A stretch of 64,000 bases of DNA from Gordonibacter sp. 28C (GCF_003339845.1 NZ_PPTR01000010.1:1-64000); one strand, 5' to 3'; counted from the first letter of the stretch, positions 26,795 through 35,543 are shown. Notes: generated by a model from the letters alone, not told the origin. Made by a program: numbers and translations.

Positions 26795-28060
26795 CTACGC
26801 CAGCCCGCACGCGCGGCGCAGCTCGTCGGCCTTGTCGGTGCGCTCCCAGGTGAACTCGGGCAGCTCGCGGCCGAAGTGGCCGTAGGCGGCCGTCTTGCGG
26901 TAGATGGGGCGACGCAAATCCAGCTGGTCGATGATGGCGCCGGGGCGCAGGTCGAACACCTCGCCCACCGCGCGCTCGATGGCAGCCTCGTCAACCTTGT
27001 TCGTGCCGAACGTGTCGATCATCACCGACACGGGCCGGGCCATGCCGATGGCGTAGGCCAGCTGTATCTCGCAGCGCTCGGCCAGGCCGGCCGCCACGAC
27101 GTTCTTCGCCACCCAGCGCGCGGCGTAGGCGCCCGAGCGGTCCACCTTCGTGCAGTCCTTGCCGGAGAACGCGCCGCCGCCGTGGCGGCCCATGCCTCCG
27201 TAGGAGTCCACGATGATCTTGCGGCCGGTGAGGCCCGCGTCGCCCATGGGCCCGCCGATGACGAAGCGGCCGGTGGGGTTCACGTGGATCTCGGCTCCGT
27301 CGGAAAGCGCGACGCCCTCGGCCTCCAGCACGGGCTCCACCACGTGCTCCACGATGTCGGCGTGCAGCTCGTCGTGCTCCACGCTCTCGGCGTGCTGCGT
27401 GGACACGACCACCTTCTCCACGCAGGTCGGACGGCCGTCCACGTAGCGCACGGACACCTGCGTCTTGCCGTCGGGGCGCAGGTACGCAAGCGTGCCGTCC
27501 TTGCGCACGGCGGCCAGGCGCTCGGCCATGCGGTGCGCCAGGTAGATGGGCATGGGCATGAGCGTGGGCGTCTCGTCGCAGGCGTAGCCGAACATCATGC
27601 CCTGGTCGCCCGCGCCGATGCGCTCGTAGGGGTCGTCGCCGGCCAGGCCGTGCTGGGCCTCCCAGCTCTCGTCCACGCCCTGGGCGATGTCGGGGCTCTG
27701 CTCGTGGATGGCGTTCAGCACGCCGCAGGTGTCGCAGTCGAAACCGAACTTCGCGCGGTTGTAGCCGATGTCGGACAGCACCTCGCGCACGATGCCGGGC
27801 ACGTCGACGTAGGCTTGCGTGCGTATCTCGCCCGTGACCATGACCATGCCCGTGGTGGCCACCGTCTCGCAGGCGCAGCGCACCTGGGCGGGATCGGCCG
27901 GGCAGCCGTTCGGCGCCACGTAGCCCTGGGCGGCCAGCTCGGTCTCCTTGGCCAGGATGGCGTCGAGCACCGCATCGGATATCTGGTCGCACACCTTGTC
28001 GGGGTGACCCTCGGTGACGGACTCGGATGTGAACAGGTAGGTAGAACGATCTTCGGCCAT
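26795..28060 (-). CDS. metK: S-adenosylmethionine synthase
   Basis: 421 residues. The start is ATG 28060 behind GGAGGAG, giving [20 protein letters not shown]. Signature sequences are ATP motif [15 protein letters not shown] and the P-loop-like GGGAFSGKD, with conserved HPDKV near the N-terminus. It makes SAM from methionine and ATP. A SAM riboswitch immediately upstream gives feedback control, and a strong terminator follows. The gene stands alone. Confidence 0.95.
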   Translation of the reverse strand: MAEDRSTYLFTSESVTEGHPDKVCDQISDAVLDAILAKETELAAQGYVAPNGCPADPAQVRCACETVATTGMVMVTGEIRTQAYVDVPGIVREVLSDIGYNRAKFGFDCDTCGVLNAIHEQSPDIAQGVDESWEAQHGLAGDDPYERIGAGDQGMMFGYACDETPTLMPMPIYLAHRMAERLAAVRKDGTLAYLRPDGKTQVSVRYVDGRPTCVEKVVVSTQHAESVEHDELHADIVEHVVEPVLEAEGVALSDGAEIHVNPTGRFVIGGPMGDAGLTGRKIIVDSYGGMGRHGGGAFSGKDCTKVDRSGAYAARWVAKNVVAAGLAERCEIQLAYAIGMARPVSVMIDTFGTNKVDEAAIERAVGEVFDLRPGAIIDQLDLRRPIYRKTAAYGHFGRELPEFTWERTDKADELRRACGLA

Positions 28061-28069
28061 GAGCTCCTC

Positions 28070-28160
28070 CTTCATCGTTGTAGGCCGGACCACCTTGGCG
28101 TATCCGCCAGGTTGGTGTCGGGATCACAGAGCCAACTCTCTCCCCCGACTCTTGATAAAG
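28070..28160 (-). promoter_or_regulatory. SAM riboswitch (SAM-I/IV clan), translational type
   Basis: The minus-strand RNA begins CUUUAUCAAGAG and ends AACGAUGAAG. P1 pairs CUUUAUC with GAUGAAG. P2 has UCGGG / CCCGA. The conserved SAM core CACCAACCU ... AAGGUG encloses hairpin GGCG-GAUA-CGCC. The 3' strand of P1 abuts and partly includes the metK ribosome site (GAAGGAGGAG), so SAM-stabilised P1 should hide it. The large P4 of classic S-box RNAs is absent, which favours the compact SAM-I/IV type over SAM-I. Confidence 0.8.
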
Positions 28161-28564
28161 CAGAGAACCGCGCAAACAGCCGGAATCCCCGCGTAACCTT
28201 GCCGATGGTACCCCGAAAGACCCGCGCGCGCAATAGGGAGATCGCCATGCGCGCTCAACCTACGGGAACGGCGTCATGCGCACACGGAAACGGCGACGAA
28301 GAGCCGCGAGGCGAAGGCCCCTCCCAACGAGCATCGTCGCCCGAAACGGTCGTTTTCGAGCGCAGAACCGACCGTTTCGGGCGACGATGCTCGCGCTGGA
28401 CACCGCCGCGTGGGAGCAAGGTTCCCCGTCGTCGCCGTTCGTGTGGCGATACGGCAACCTCGGCGGCGGGCGCGTGGCGGGCGTGGTACACTTTCTGGTC
28501 GAAAAGCATCCCCGCTTCGACCTGCGCAGGGCGCCGGAAAGCGGGGCGTCCCGAAAGGATCGCC
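28161..28564. other. intergenic region between the metK leader and the ATP-grasp gene
   Basis: No gene is visible in about 400 bases. It contains the metK promoter zone on the minus strand and a long perfect palindrome (28328-28393) nested in an imperfect larger inverted repeat that reaches about 28273-28451. The promoter of the ATP-grasp gene must lie in the last 110 bases; no clear boxes were found. Confidence 0.5.
28328..28393. repeat. perfect 25-base-arm palindrome
   Basis: The arms 28328-28352 and 28369-28393 are exact reverse complements (ends CGAGCATCGTCGCCCG ... CGGGCGACGATGCTCG) around a 16-base loop. Flanking sequence is also partly self-complementary (for example GGCGACGA at about 28290 with TCGTCGCC at about 28428). 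No other copy was found in the window. Confidence 0.8.
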
Positions 28565-29935
28565 ATGCCAACCAACGCCGACTACACGCGCGAGTACTTC
28601 GACATCATGGAGTCCCTCGGAGGGGACGTCGAGGGCCGCCGCGCCGCCTACGATTACATGCAGGGCTCCACTGCCATCGTTCACCACAAGGTGGTCGCGT
28701 GCTCGTTCATCCCGCGCCTGTTCAACGCCGAAACCTACCGCGTGATGAAGGAGACGGCCGAAACCGCGCACCGCATCCTCGTCAAGGTCATCGCGCGCTA
28801 TCTGGAAGACCCCGCGTACCGCCGCGCGTTCGACTTCGACCCGCGCCTCGAGGAGCTCATCCTGCTGCCGCGCGGCTACGACTCGCTGCTGCCGTTCGCG
28901 CGCGTGGACACGTTTTTGGACGAGGACGACTACCGCATGAAGTTCTGCGAGTTCAACGGCGACGGGTCGTCGGGCATGAACGAGAACCGCGAGATCACCC
29001 ACTCCGTCGAGAACACGGCCACGTTCAAGGAGTTCGCAAGCCGCCACCGGGTTGAGGGCTGCGAGCTGTTCGAGTCGTGGGTGCGCACGTTCATGGACAT
29101 CTACGCCACCTACGAGCGCCGGGTGGAGAACCCGCGCATCGCCATCTGCGACTATCTGGAAAACGGCGTGGTGGACGAGTTCCGCATCTACGCCGACCTG
29201 TTCAAGCGCGCCGGCGCCGACTGCGTCGTGGCCGACGTGCGCGACCTGCGCTTCGACGGCGAGGTCCTGCGCGACGCCGAAGGCGGCCGCGTCGACGCGA
29301 TTTGGAGACGCTGCGTGACGAACGACGTCATCGACCACTGGGACGAGTCCCAGCAGCTCATCGACGCCGTGCGCGCCGAGAAGGTGGCCCTCATCGGCAG
29401 CTTCGCCGGCCATATCGTGCACGACAAGCAGCTGTTCGACGTGCTGTTCGACGAGCGCACGACCGCGTTTTTGGACGCCGACGAGATATCGTTCATCGAG
29501 GAGACCGTGCCCCTGACCGCCTTCCTGGACGACGAGCACGTGAACCTGCCGCAGATCCGCGAGAACCGCTGCGAGTGGATCATCAAGCCCACCGACCACT
29601 ACGGGGCCGACGAGGTGTACGCGGGCGAGTCCGTGACGCAGGAGGAATGGGAGCGCCTTGTCGACCGCTTCGCGAACGGGCGCGCCGGCTACCCGTTCAT
29701 CGTGCAGCGCTACATCCGCCCCTTCAAAACCGAGACGCTGCCGCCCGACGCGGGCATCGACCAGCTGCCGGACGGCGAGGTGCCGCGCGAGCCCAAGCCG
29801 TACAACAACCTGAACGGCCTGTACCTGTACGACGGCGAGTTCATGGGCGTGTTCAGCCGCCTGGGGCCCCTGCCCACCATCTCGAAGGACATGCAGGGCA
29901 TGACCGCCGCGACCATCTGGGTGGACAGGGACTGA
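28565..29935 (+). CDS. ATP-grasp-like protein (glutathionylspermidine-synthase-like fold)
   Basis: 456 residues from ATG 28565. The conserved block KFCEFNGDGSSGMNENREI resembles the acidic metal/substrate loop of circularly permuted ATP-grasp enzymes related to glutathionylspermidine synthase. WIIKPTDHYGADEVYAG resembles an ATP-binding lysine/glycine-loop segment, and PFIVQRYIRPFKTETLP a lid strand. The likely chemistry is ATP-dependent carboxylate-amine ligation, with unknown substrate. It is soluble, with no signal. A terminator follows, so it is monocistronic. The family assignment is moderately sure; a specific product is not claimed. Confidence 0.6.
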   Translation: MPTNADYTREYFDIMESLGGDVEGRRAAYDYMQGSTAIVHHKVVACSFIPRLFNAETYRVMKETAETAHRILVKVIARYLEDPAYRRAFDFDPRLEELILLPRGYDSLLPFARVDTFLDEDDYRMKFCEFNGDGSSGMNENREITHSVENTATFKEFASRHRVEGCELFESWVRTFMDIYATYERRVENPRIAICDYLENGVVDEFRIYADLFKRAGADCVVADVRDLRFDGEVLRDAEGGRVDAIWRRCVTNDVIDHWDESQQLIDAVRAEKVALIGSFAGHIVHDKQLFDVLFDERTTAFLDADEISFIEETVPLTAFLDDEHVNLPQIRENRCEWIIKPTDHYGADEVYAGESVTQEEWERLVDRFANGRAGYPFIVQRYIRPFKTETLPPDAGIDQLPDGEVPREPKPYNNLNGLYLYDGEFMGVFSRLGPLPTISKDMQGMTAATIWVDRD

Positions 29936-29956
29936 GGACGCGGGAGAGACGCATGC

Positions 29957-29991
29957 GCCGCGGCGGACCGGCGTGATCGGCCCGCCGCGGC
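29957..29991 (+). terminator. terminator after the ATP-grasp gene
   Basis: The stem GCCGCGGCGG / CCGCCGCGGC has a loop of about 14 bases and is followed by TTCTCG. Confidence 0.7.
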
Positions 29992-29997
29992 TTCTCG

Positions 29998-30765
29998 ATG
30001 GGGGAACAGATGAAACTTGCAGATCGCATCGTATCGATCGTGGCCACGATCGCGCTCTCGGTGACGTTCGTGGCAGCCGGCCTGGCCGCATGCTGCCTGC
30101 CGCAGACGACGCAGGCGCTCGCCGAGGCGTTTTCGGGCACCGAGGACACGGCCACGCCGTTCTCGCACGACCAGCTCGTGCGCGCCGCCGTGGCCACACG
30201 CGATTACACGGTGGGCTCGCATGACGGCGCGGCCGTCATGGGCGTGGTGGCCGCCGTCAACCGCGACGCGGGCACGCCCTACGCCGAGGCGGACGAGGAG
30301 TCGCTCGTCGCCGCGCCCGACGTGTACACGCTCGACGCCGAGGCGCTCTCGCATCTCGACGACGTGTACGGCGTGGTCTCCACCGCGTTCGTCGCCCTGG
30401 GCGTCATCGCGCTCGTCGCCGTCGCAGGCTGCGTGCTCGCAGGGATACGCGGAGGCGGACGGCGGCTGGGAGCGGTGCTGGCCGTGGCGGGTGCAGCCGT
30501 CGTCGTCGTGTTCGCGCTGCTGGCCGCCTGGGTGGTCGTGGACTTCAACGGCTTCTTCGCCGCCTTCCACTCGTTGTTCTTCGCGGACGGCTCGTGGACG
30601 TTCTCGTACGACTCGCTGCTCATCACCATGTACCCGCCCGCATTTTGGATGGGAATGGGTGCGGCGTGGCTTGCGGTGACGGGCGTGTTGTCTATACTGG
30701 CAATCGTTGCTGGCGGGTTTCTGAGGCGGTCTGGGCGGGGACGTTCCGTGCCCAAACGGTCCTGA
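29998..30765 (+). CDS. DUF1461 (TIGR01906-type) integral membrane protein
   Basis: 255 residues; a start at ATG 30010 is an alternative, and neither start has an ideally spaced ribosome site. The N-terminal TM (about 8-35) is followed by an extracytoplasmic loop of about 95 residues. Three more TMs follow at about 128-150, 158-182 and 220-243. The family signature FHSLFFADGSWTF ... LLITMYPPAFW precedes the last TM. The function of the family is unknown. The final 12 codons lie within family A repeat copy 3, so the C-terminus (RSGRGRSVPKRS) is repeat-encoded. Confidence 0.8.
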   Translation: MGEQMKLADRIVSIVATIALSVTFVAAGLAACCLPQTTQALAEAFSGTEDTATPFSHDQLVRAAVATRDYTVGSHDGAAVMGVVAAVNRDAGTPYAEADEESLVAAPDVYTLDAEALSHLDDVYGVVSTAFVALGVIALVAVAGCVLAGIRGGGRRLGAVLAVAGAAVVVVFALLAAWVVVDFNGFFAAFHSLFFADGSWTFSYDSLLITMYPPAFWMGMGAAWLAVTGVLSILAIVAGGFLRRSGRGRSVPKRS

Positions 30766-30835
30766 GCTCGCGCAAACAGCCCTCTGGGCTGTTTGGCTCG
30801 TGCGGAATCTGCGCGCGGAACGTTCCCGCCCAGAC
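30729..30835. repeat. palindromic element, family A copy 3
   Basis: The 20-base arms 30729-30748 and 30816-30835 are exact complements (GTCTGGGCGGGGACGTTCCG). The core CAAACAGCCCTCTGGGCTGTTTG plus GGCTCGTGCGGAA matches the reverse complement of the 14391-14503 core. It spans the end of the DUF1461 gene and the gap before gltX. Confidence 0.8.
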
Positions 30836-30886
30836 CGCTCGCGCGAACATCGTTGTCGATATTCAACCTGGAGGATCACCGCAGCT

Positions 30887-32461
30887 ATGACTGAAGAAGA
30901 GAAGAAAGTCCGCGTCCGCTTCGCCCCCTCGCCCACCGGGCGCCTGCATGTGGGCGGGGCCCGCACGGCCATCTACAACTGGGCGTTCGCCCGCGCGACG
31001 GGCGGCGACTTCATCCTGCGCATCGAGGACACCGACCCGGAGCGCTCCACCGAGGAGAACGTGCAGGTCATCCTCAACGCCATGAAGTGGCTGGAGCTCG
31101 ACTGGGACGAAGGCCCCGAGGTGGGAGGCGCGGCCGGCCCCTACTTCCAGACCCAGCGCGCGGACACCTACGCCCAGGCGCTCGAGCTGATGAAGGAGCG
31201 CGGCAGCGTGTACCCCTGCTTCTGCACGAAGGACGAGCTGGACGCCAAGCGCGCCAAGGCCGAGGCCGAAGAGGGCGGCTACGCGGGCTACGACCGCACC
31301 TGCCGCGACCTCGACCCCGCCGAGGCGGCCGCGCGCATAGAGGCGGGCGAGCCCCACGTGTGGCGCCTGCGCGTGCCCGCCGAGCGCGGCGCCATCGAGT
31401 TCGACGACGCCGTGTACGGCCACGTGAGCTTCCCGGCCGAGGTGATGGACGACATGATCGTCGTGCGCACCGACGGGACCCCCACCTACAACTTCGCCGT
31501 GGTGTGCGACGACGCGAACATGGGCATCACCCACGTCATCCGCGGCGACGACCACCTGTCCAACACCCCGCGCCAGATCCTCATCTACGAGGCGCTCGGG
31601 TTCGACGTGCCCGTGTTCGCGCACCTGTCCATGATCCTGGGCCCCGACGGCAAGAAGCTGTCGAAGCGCCACGGCGCGGCATCGGTGGAGGAGTTCTGCG
31701 AGCGCGGCTACCTGCCCGACGCCATGGTGAACTTCCTGGCGCTTCTGGGCTGGTCGCTCGACGGCGAGACCACCATCATCGACCGCGAGACGCTGTGCGA
31801 GAACTTCAGCCTGGAGCGCGTGACGAAGAAGGACGCCGTGTTCGACGAGACGAAGCTCGACTGGATGAACGCCCAGTACATCAAGGACATGGGGCCGAAC
31901 GCATGGGTGCGCTCGTCGCTTTTGTGGCTGGCGCAGGCGAACATCCTGGGCAGCGCTGTGGCCGCGGGGTCGCCGATCGATCCCGAAGCGCGCGAATCCG
32001 CCTTCGACGGCGCGGCCATCGAGTCCGCGCTGGCCGACGTGCAAGAGCGCGCGGTGTGGTACTGCGATCTGTACCCGCTCGTCTCCGAGCGCCTGACGCG
32101 CTTGGACGAGGTCGTGGACAAGCTGGCCTTCATGTTCTGGGGCAAGAACGTGCAGCTGGACGAGAAGAGCGTCAACAAGGTGCTGAAGAAGGAGGGCGCG
32201 CGCGCCGACGAGGCGCTGGCCGCCTGCCGCGGCGTGCTGGCCGACGAGGGCACGGCCTGGGAGGCCGAGGCTTTGCAGGAGGCGTGCCGCGCCGAGGGCG
32301 AGCGCCTGGAGATCAAGCCGAAGCTGCTGTTCCAGCCGCTGCGCGTGGCCGTGTGCGGCAACATGGTGTCGCCGCCGCTGTTCGAGAGCATCGAGCTTCT
32401 GCCCCGCGAGGACGTGCTCGCGCGCATCGACCAGGTGACGAGCGAGGTGTTCGGTGGCTGA
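30887..32461 (+). CDS. gltX: glutamate--tRNA ligase
   Basis: 524 residues from ATG 30887 (GGAGG upstream). This is a class I aminoacyl-tRNA synthetase. The HIGH-type motif lies in APSPTGRLHVGGART, the KMSKS-type motif is KLSKRHG, and a GluRS signature RIEDTDPERS follows. The C-terminal anticodon-binding domain is complete. The enzyme charges tRNA-Glu; if no GlnRS is present it would also mischarge tRNA-Gln. The next gene starts eight bases before its stop, so the ferredoxin gene is co-transcribed. Confidence 0.95.
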   Translation: MTEEEKKVRVRFAPSPTGRLHVGGARTAIYNWAFARATGGDFILRIEDTDPERSTEENVQVILNAMKWLELDWDEGPEVGGAAGPYFQTQRADTYAQALELMKERGSVYPCFCTKDELDAKRAKAEAEEGGYAGYDRTCRDLDPAEAAARIEAGEPHVWRLRVPAERGAIEFDDAVYGHVSFPAEVMDDMIVVRTDGTPTYNFAVVCDDANMGITHVIRGDDHLSNTPRQILIYEALGFDVPVFAHLSMILGPDGKKLSKRHGAASVEEFCERGYLPDAMVNFLALLGWSLDGETTIIDRETLCENFSLERVTKKDAVFDETKLDWMNAQYIKDMGPNAWVRSSLLWLAQANILGSAVAAGSPIDPEARESAFDGAAIESALADVQERAVWYCDLYPLVSERLTRLDEVVDKLAFMFWGKNVQLDEKSVNKVLKKEGARADEALAACRGVLADEGTAWEAEALQEACRAEGERLEIKPKLLFQPLRVAVCGNMVSPPLFESIELLPREDVLARIDQVTSEVFGG

Positions 32462-33644
32462 GAACCCTCCTGTCATCCTGAGCGTAGGCGACGAAGTCGC
32501 CGGAGTCGAAGGATCCCCCGCGGCGGTAGCCAAAGATCCTTCGACTCCGCTTCGCTCCGCTCAGGATGACAACAAGGGCGCCTCCGAGCGCCCGCAGCGC
32601 ATCGTGGTGCTGCGGGACTTCTGCATGCGCGCGCACGGCGCCGACTGCGAGCGGTGCGCGCTGGCCTGCCCGCACGGCGCCATATCGTTTTCGGAAGACG
32701 GCGTCCCCGCCATCGACGCCGACGCCTGTACGCGCTGCGACATCTGCCTGGGCGTGTGCGACGCGTTCTCGTCGACGCGCGTCACGATGGCCGACCTGCA
32801 CGCCCGCATCCGCCGCATCGCCCTGCGCGGCGAGAGCGTGGTGCTCACCTGCAAGGAGAACGTGTTCCCCGGCTTGGAGCCGGCGGCGAACGTCGTGGTG
32901 CTGCCGTGCCTGGCGTGCCTGTCGCCCGAGTTCTGGACGCTCGTTTTGGCCGAGAACATCGAGGTGAGCATAGCGGCCGACCTCTCCTATTGCGCCGACT
33001 GCGAGCGCGCGGGCGAGATGGGCGAGCTTCTGTACGCCCACGCCGTGGAGACCGCCGAGGCGTGGAGCGGGCGTTCCGTGGGCTTCAGCGACGTCATCCC
33101 CGAGAAGGAGAGCCTGGTCAAGGACTTGGCGAACCCGGTGGGCGTCGATCGCCGCAGCGCGTTCACGAACCTGGTGGGCGATGTGGGCGACATAGCCTCC
33201 GGCAAGCGCCGCCTGCGCAACTCCGAGGTGCTGCAGGAGTTCTACGAACGCCGCGAGCGCTCCCGGGCGCTGGCGCGCCTGAACCTGGGCAACGGCACCG
33301 AGTTCAACGACTTCGTGCCCGAGGGCCGCACGAAGAAGACCATGTGGCCGAAGCGGCAGATGCTGCTGGAGGCGCTCGACCGCGACCCGGACATCGCCGC
33401 GCGCGTGCCGCTCGTGGTGTCGGAGACCGACTGCGACCTCTGCACGAACGCGCTGGCCTGCGCCGCGGCCTGCCCCACGGGCGCCCGTCGGCCCGATCCC
33501 GCCGACGGTACGCTCGCCTACGACGCGCGCTACTGCATAGGCTGCGGCCTGTGCGCAGACGCATGCCCGGAAGGGGCCGTCGAGCTGGTTGAGACCACGG
33601 CGGAAGCGCTGTTGGACGCAGGGGACGGCGAAGCGGAGGCGTAA
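32454..33644 (+). CDS. polyferredoxin-like 4Fe-4S protein with repeat-derived N-terminus
   Basis: 396 residues from GTG 32454, overlapping gltX. The N-terminal cluster pair is CERCALACPHGA and CTRCDICLGVC. A central region of about 200 residues carries a further Cys set (LPCLACL, CADCERAG). The C-terminal pair is CDLCTNALACAAACPTGA and CIGCGLCADACPEGA. At least four [4Fe-4S] clusters are possible, indicating an electron-transfer or FeS oxidoreductase role. Residues about 7-39 are translated from a palindromic repeat (32472-32570, 33 codons in frame). Initiation further down, at GTG 32603 or ATG 32624, is therefore a real alternative. No specific partner can be named. Confidence 0.8.
   Translation: MAENPPVILSVGDEVAGVEGSPAAVAKDPSTPLRSAQDDNKGASERPQRIVVLRDFCMRAHGADCERCALACPHGAISFSEDGVPAIDADACTRCDICLGVCDAFSSTRVTMADLHARIRRIALRGESVVLTCKENVFPGLEPAANVVVLPCLACLSPEFWTLVLAENIEVSIAADLSYCADCERAGEMGELLYAHAVETAEAWSGRSVGFSDVIPEKESLVKDLANPVGVDRRSAFTNLVGDVGDIASGKRRLRNSEVLQEFYERRERSRALARLNLGNGTEFNDFVPEGRTKKTMWPKRQMLLEALDRDPDIAARVPLVVSETDCDLCTNALACAAACPTGARRPDPADGTLAYDARYCIGCGLCADACPEGAVELVETTAEALLDAGDGEAEA
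32472..32570. repeat. palindromic element, family C copy 1, inside a coding region
   Basis: The outer ends GTCATCCTGAGCG ... CGCTCAGGATGAC are inverted. The inner stems GGAGTCGAAGGATC / GATCCTTCGACTCC are also inverted. It is 99 bases (33 codons) with no stop in the reading frame used. The same element type is at 47693-47823. Confidence 0.85.
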
Positions 33645-33673
33645 GCCGGCTCGCGCCTCGGGCCGCCTCGCGG

Positions 33674-33712
33674 CGGGGCGGACGGTTTCCCGCTTGCGAG
33701 CCGTCCGCCCCG
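33674..33712 (+). terminator. hairpin after the polyferredoxin gene
   Basis: The 12-base stem CGGGGCGGACGG / CCGTCCGCCCCG has a 15-base loop and no U-tract. Confidence 0.6.
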
Positions 33713-33802
33713 CAAGCCCGCCTGTAGTCTCTGTGCGGTCGGAAAGCGACGGCGAGCGGCTGTGGTACTATGGAGGCGACCGCTACAGGCAAGGAGCTTT
33801 CC

Positions 33803-35032
33803 ATGACCGATTCCGAGAACCAGAATCCCAGCGACGCGTCCGTGCCCGACTCCGACGGATCGTCGGGAACCGCCGCGCCTACGCCTCCTCCTTCCCCCTA
33901 CGAGCGGCCTCCGCTGCCCGGCTCCGAACCCCCGACCGCGCCCTACGGCACCTCCTATCCGCCCCAGCAAGCGCCTTACGGGCAGGCATACCCGCCCCAG
34001 CCCGCGCAGCCGCCCTACGGGCAGCCGGCCTACCCGGCCCAGCAGCCCCCGCAACCCTGTTCGCAGCAAAGCCCTTACGCGCAAGGAGGCCCCATGCCGG
34101 GCGGCCAGGCGCCGTTCTGCGACGCAGGGCAGCAGCCTCCGTACCCGCCCTACGGCACCGGCCAGCAGCCCCCCGTTCCGCCCTACCCGATGCAGCCTCC
34201 GTACCCTTCGGCCCCTCAGCCGCCGGAGAAGAAGAAAGTGTGGCCCTGGGTGCTTTCCGGGTGCCTGGTCCTCATCCTTTTGCTGGGCATCGGCGGTTGC
34301 GTGAGCTGCACGGCCTGCGCCGTCATCTCCGACGTCGCGAGCGACCGGTACGGCTACGGCGACCGGTACGGCTACGGCGACCGGTACGACTACCCGTACG
34401 GCTACGATTACGACGATTCCTCCGACAGCGGGACAACCGGCCTGTTCACGCTCTCCGACATCGAGGAGGCGTTCGGCGGCGATCCGGGCAAGGTCGAGGA
34501 CGGGCGCTGCACGCCCGGCGTGTTCGAAGTCGGCGTCGGCAAGGACGTCGAACCGGGCCGCTACTACTTCGAAGGCAGCCAAGACCAGGAGGCCAACTTC
34601 TACGTGTTCGACGGCGAAGACGACGGCTCGTACAGCCTGGACAAGGCGGTCGTGTATTTCGGAAACTACTTCGCCGACTTGGAGGAGGGCGACGTCGTCG
34701 CGTTCGACGCGGCCGGCGACCTGCGCTTCTACCCGATGTCCAACGCCGACTTCAAACCGGCCGGACCCACGTACGCCAGCGGCCTGTACCGCGTGGGCAC
34801 GGACATTCCCGCCGGCACGTACACCGTGACGGTCAACGACGACGCAGCCGGCGCGGCTGAGCAGGACTGCGCGGCGTTCGTCATGAAGGACCTCGACTTC
34901 GACGACGATTCCATCACCGACACGAAGTACGTGGCACGCGGCGGATCGCAGACCGTCACCGTGAAGGACGGCGACTACCTGGAACTGTACGCCACCACGG
35001 CATCCCCGGCGACCGGGGAGAGCGCCTCGTAG
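33803..35032 (+). CDS. Pro/Gln/Tyr-rich single-pass membrane protein
   Basis: 409 residues from ATG 33803 (AAGGAG upstream). Residues 1-145 are a low-complexity Pro/Gln/Tyr/Gly cytoplasmic region (repeats of PPYG, PYGQ). One TM lies at about 146-176 (WVLSGCLVLILLLGIGGCVS). A Tyr/Gly/Asp tract (GYGDRYGYGDRY) encoded by an 18-base tandem repeat follows. The C-terminal extracytoplasmic region has two related segments of the form 'GxYxVGxDIPAGxYxV' (EVGVGKDVEPGRYYF, YRVGTDIPAGTYTVTV) with beta-strand character. I do not know a function. It resembles surface or secretion-linked proteins with a disordered proline-rich head. Confidence 0.8.
   Translation: MTDSENQNPSDASVPDSDGSSGTAAPTPPPSPYERPPLPGSEPPTAPYGTSYPPQQAPYGQAYPPQPAQPPYGQPAYPAQQPPQPCSQQSPYAQGGPMPGGQAPFCDAGQQPPYPPYGTGQQPPVPPYPMQPPYPSAPQPPEKKKVWPWVLSGCLVLILLLGIGGCVSCTACAVISDVASDRYGYGDRYGYGDRYDYPYGYDYDDSSDSGTTGLFTLSDIEEAFGGDPGKVEDGRCTPGVFEVGVGKDVEPGRYYFEGSQDQEANFYVFDGEDDGSYSLDKAVVYFGNYFADLEEGDVVAFDAAGDLRFYPMSNADFKPAGPTYASGLYRVGTDIPAGTYTVTVNDDAAGAAEQDCAAFVMKDLDFDDDSITDTKYVARGGSQTVTVKDGDYLELYATTASPATGESAS
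34341..34394 (+). repeat. 18-base tandem repeat, three units
   Basis: Units at 34341, 34359 and 34377 read GCGACCGGTACGGCTACG. The first two are identical and the third differs at two positions. Each encodes the hexapeptide DRYGYG-type linker after the TM helix, so copy number can change without a frameshift. Confidence 0.85.
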
Positions 35033-35051
35033 CGCGCGTCCCGTCGAATCC

Positions 35052-35078
35052 CGAGCGCCCCGTCCGCCGGGACGCTCG
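35052..35078 (+). terminator. hairpin after the P/Q/Y-rich membrane protein gene
   Basis: The imperfect stem CGAGCG-CCCCG / CGGGACGCTCG lies 20 bases after the stop and is followed by CCTTGTG. It is a modest terminator candidate. Confidence 0.45.
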
Positions 35079-35141
35079 CCTTGTGAAACCACCTTGCGCC
35101 CGCGCCCGCCGCAGGCACCGCAACTTCGGAAAGGAACGGCC

Positions 35142-35543
35142 ATGCTCCCCGACAACCCCACCCGCGACCAGATAGAGGCCGTGTTCGCAAACGACCGGTT
35201 CGCCACCCAGGCGGCCGGCTGCCGCATCGTGTCGGGCGAGCGGGGGCGCGCCGTGTGCGAGATGGAACTGGCCGACGTTCACCGCAACGCCATGGAGAAC
35301 GTCATGGGCGGCGCCATCTTCACGCTGGCCGATTTCGCGTTGGCCATATGCTGCAACATCGGCGAGGAGCCCACGGTTTCGGTCGACTCGAACATCAGCT
35401 TCTTCCGCACCACGAAGGGCACGAAGCTCACCGCCACGGCCGTCTGCGACAAGCCGGGCCGCCATCTGGGCTTCTACACCGTCGCCGTCACGGACGACCT
35501 GGGCAAGAACATCGCCCGCATGACCGCCACCTGCTACCGGTAG
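35142..35543 (+). CDS. hotdog-fold thioesterase (PaaI-like)
   Basis: 133 residues from ATG 35142 (GGAAAGGA upstream). The signature HRNAMENVMGGAIFTLADFA corresponds to the PaaI/YbgC hotdog helix and its active-site loop (N/H-x-x-G-x-x-x-GG). SVDSNISFFRTTKGTKLTA is the following strand pair. It probably hydrolyses acyl- or aryl-CoA thioesters. It is convergent with the PhzF gene, with only 19 bases between stops. Confidence 0.85.
   Translation: MLPDNPTRDQIEAVFANDRFATQAAGCRIVSGERGRAVCEMELADVHRNAMENVMGGAIFTLADFALAICCNIGEEPTVSVDSNISFFRTTKGTKLTATAVCDKPGRHLGFYTVAVTDDLGKNIARMTATCYR

Noticed and set aside
25922-28564. Plus-strand frame that runs from dinD through metK into the ATP-grasp gene
   Set aside because: Only the part from ATG 28565 has protein character and a ribosome site; the rest is antisense to metK.
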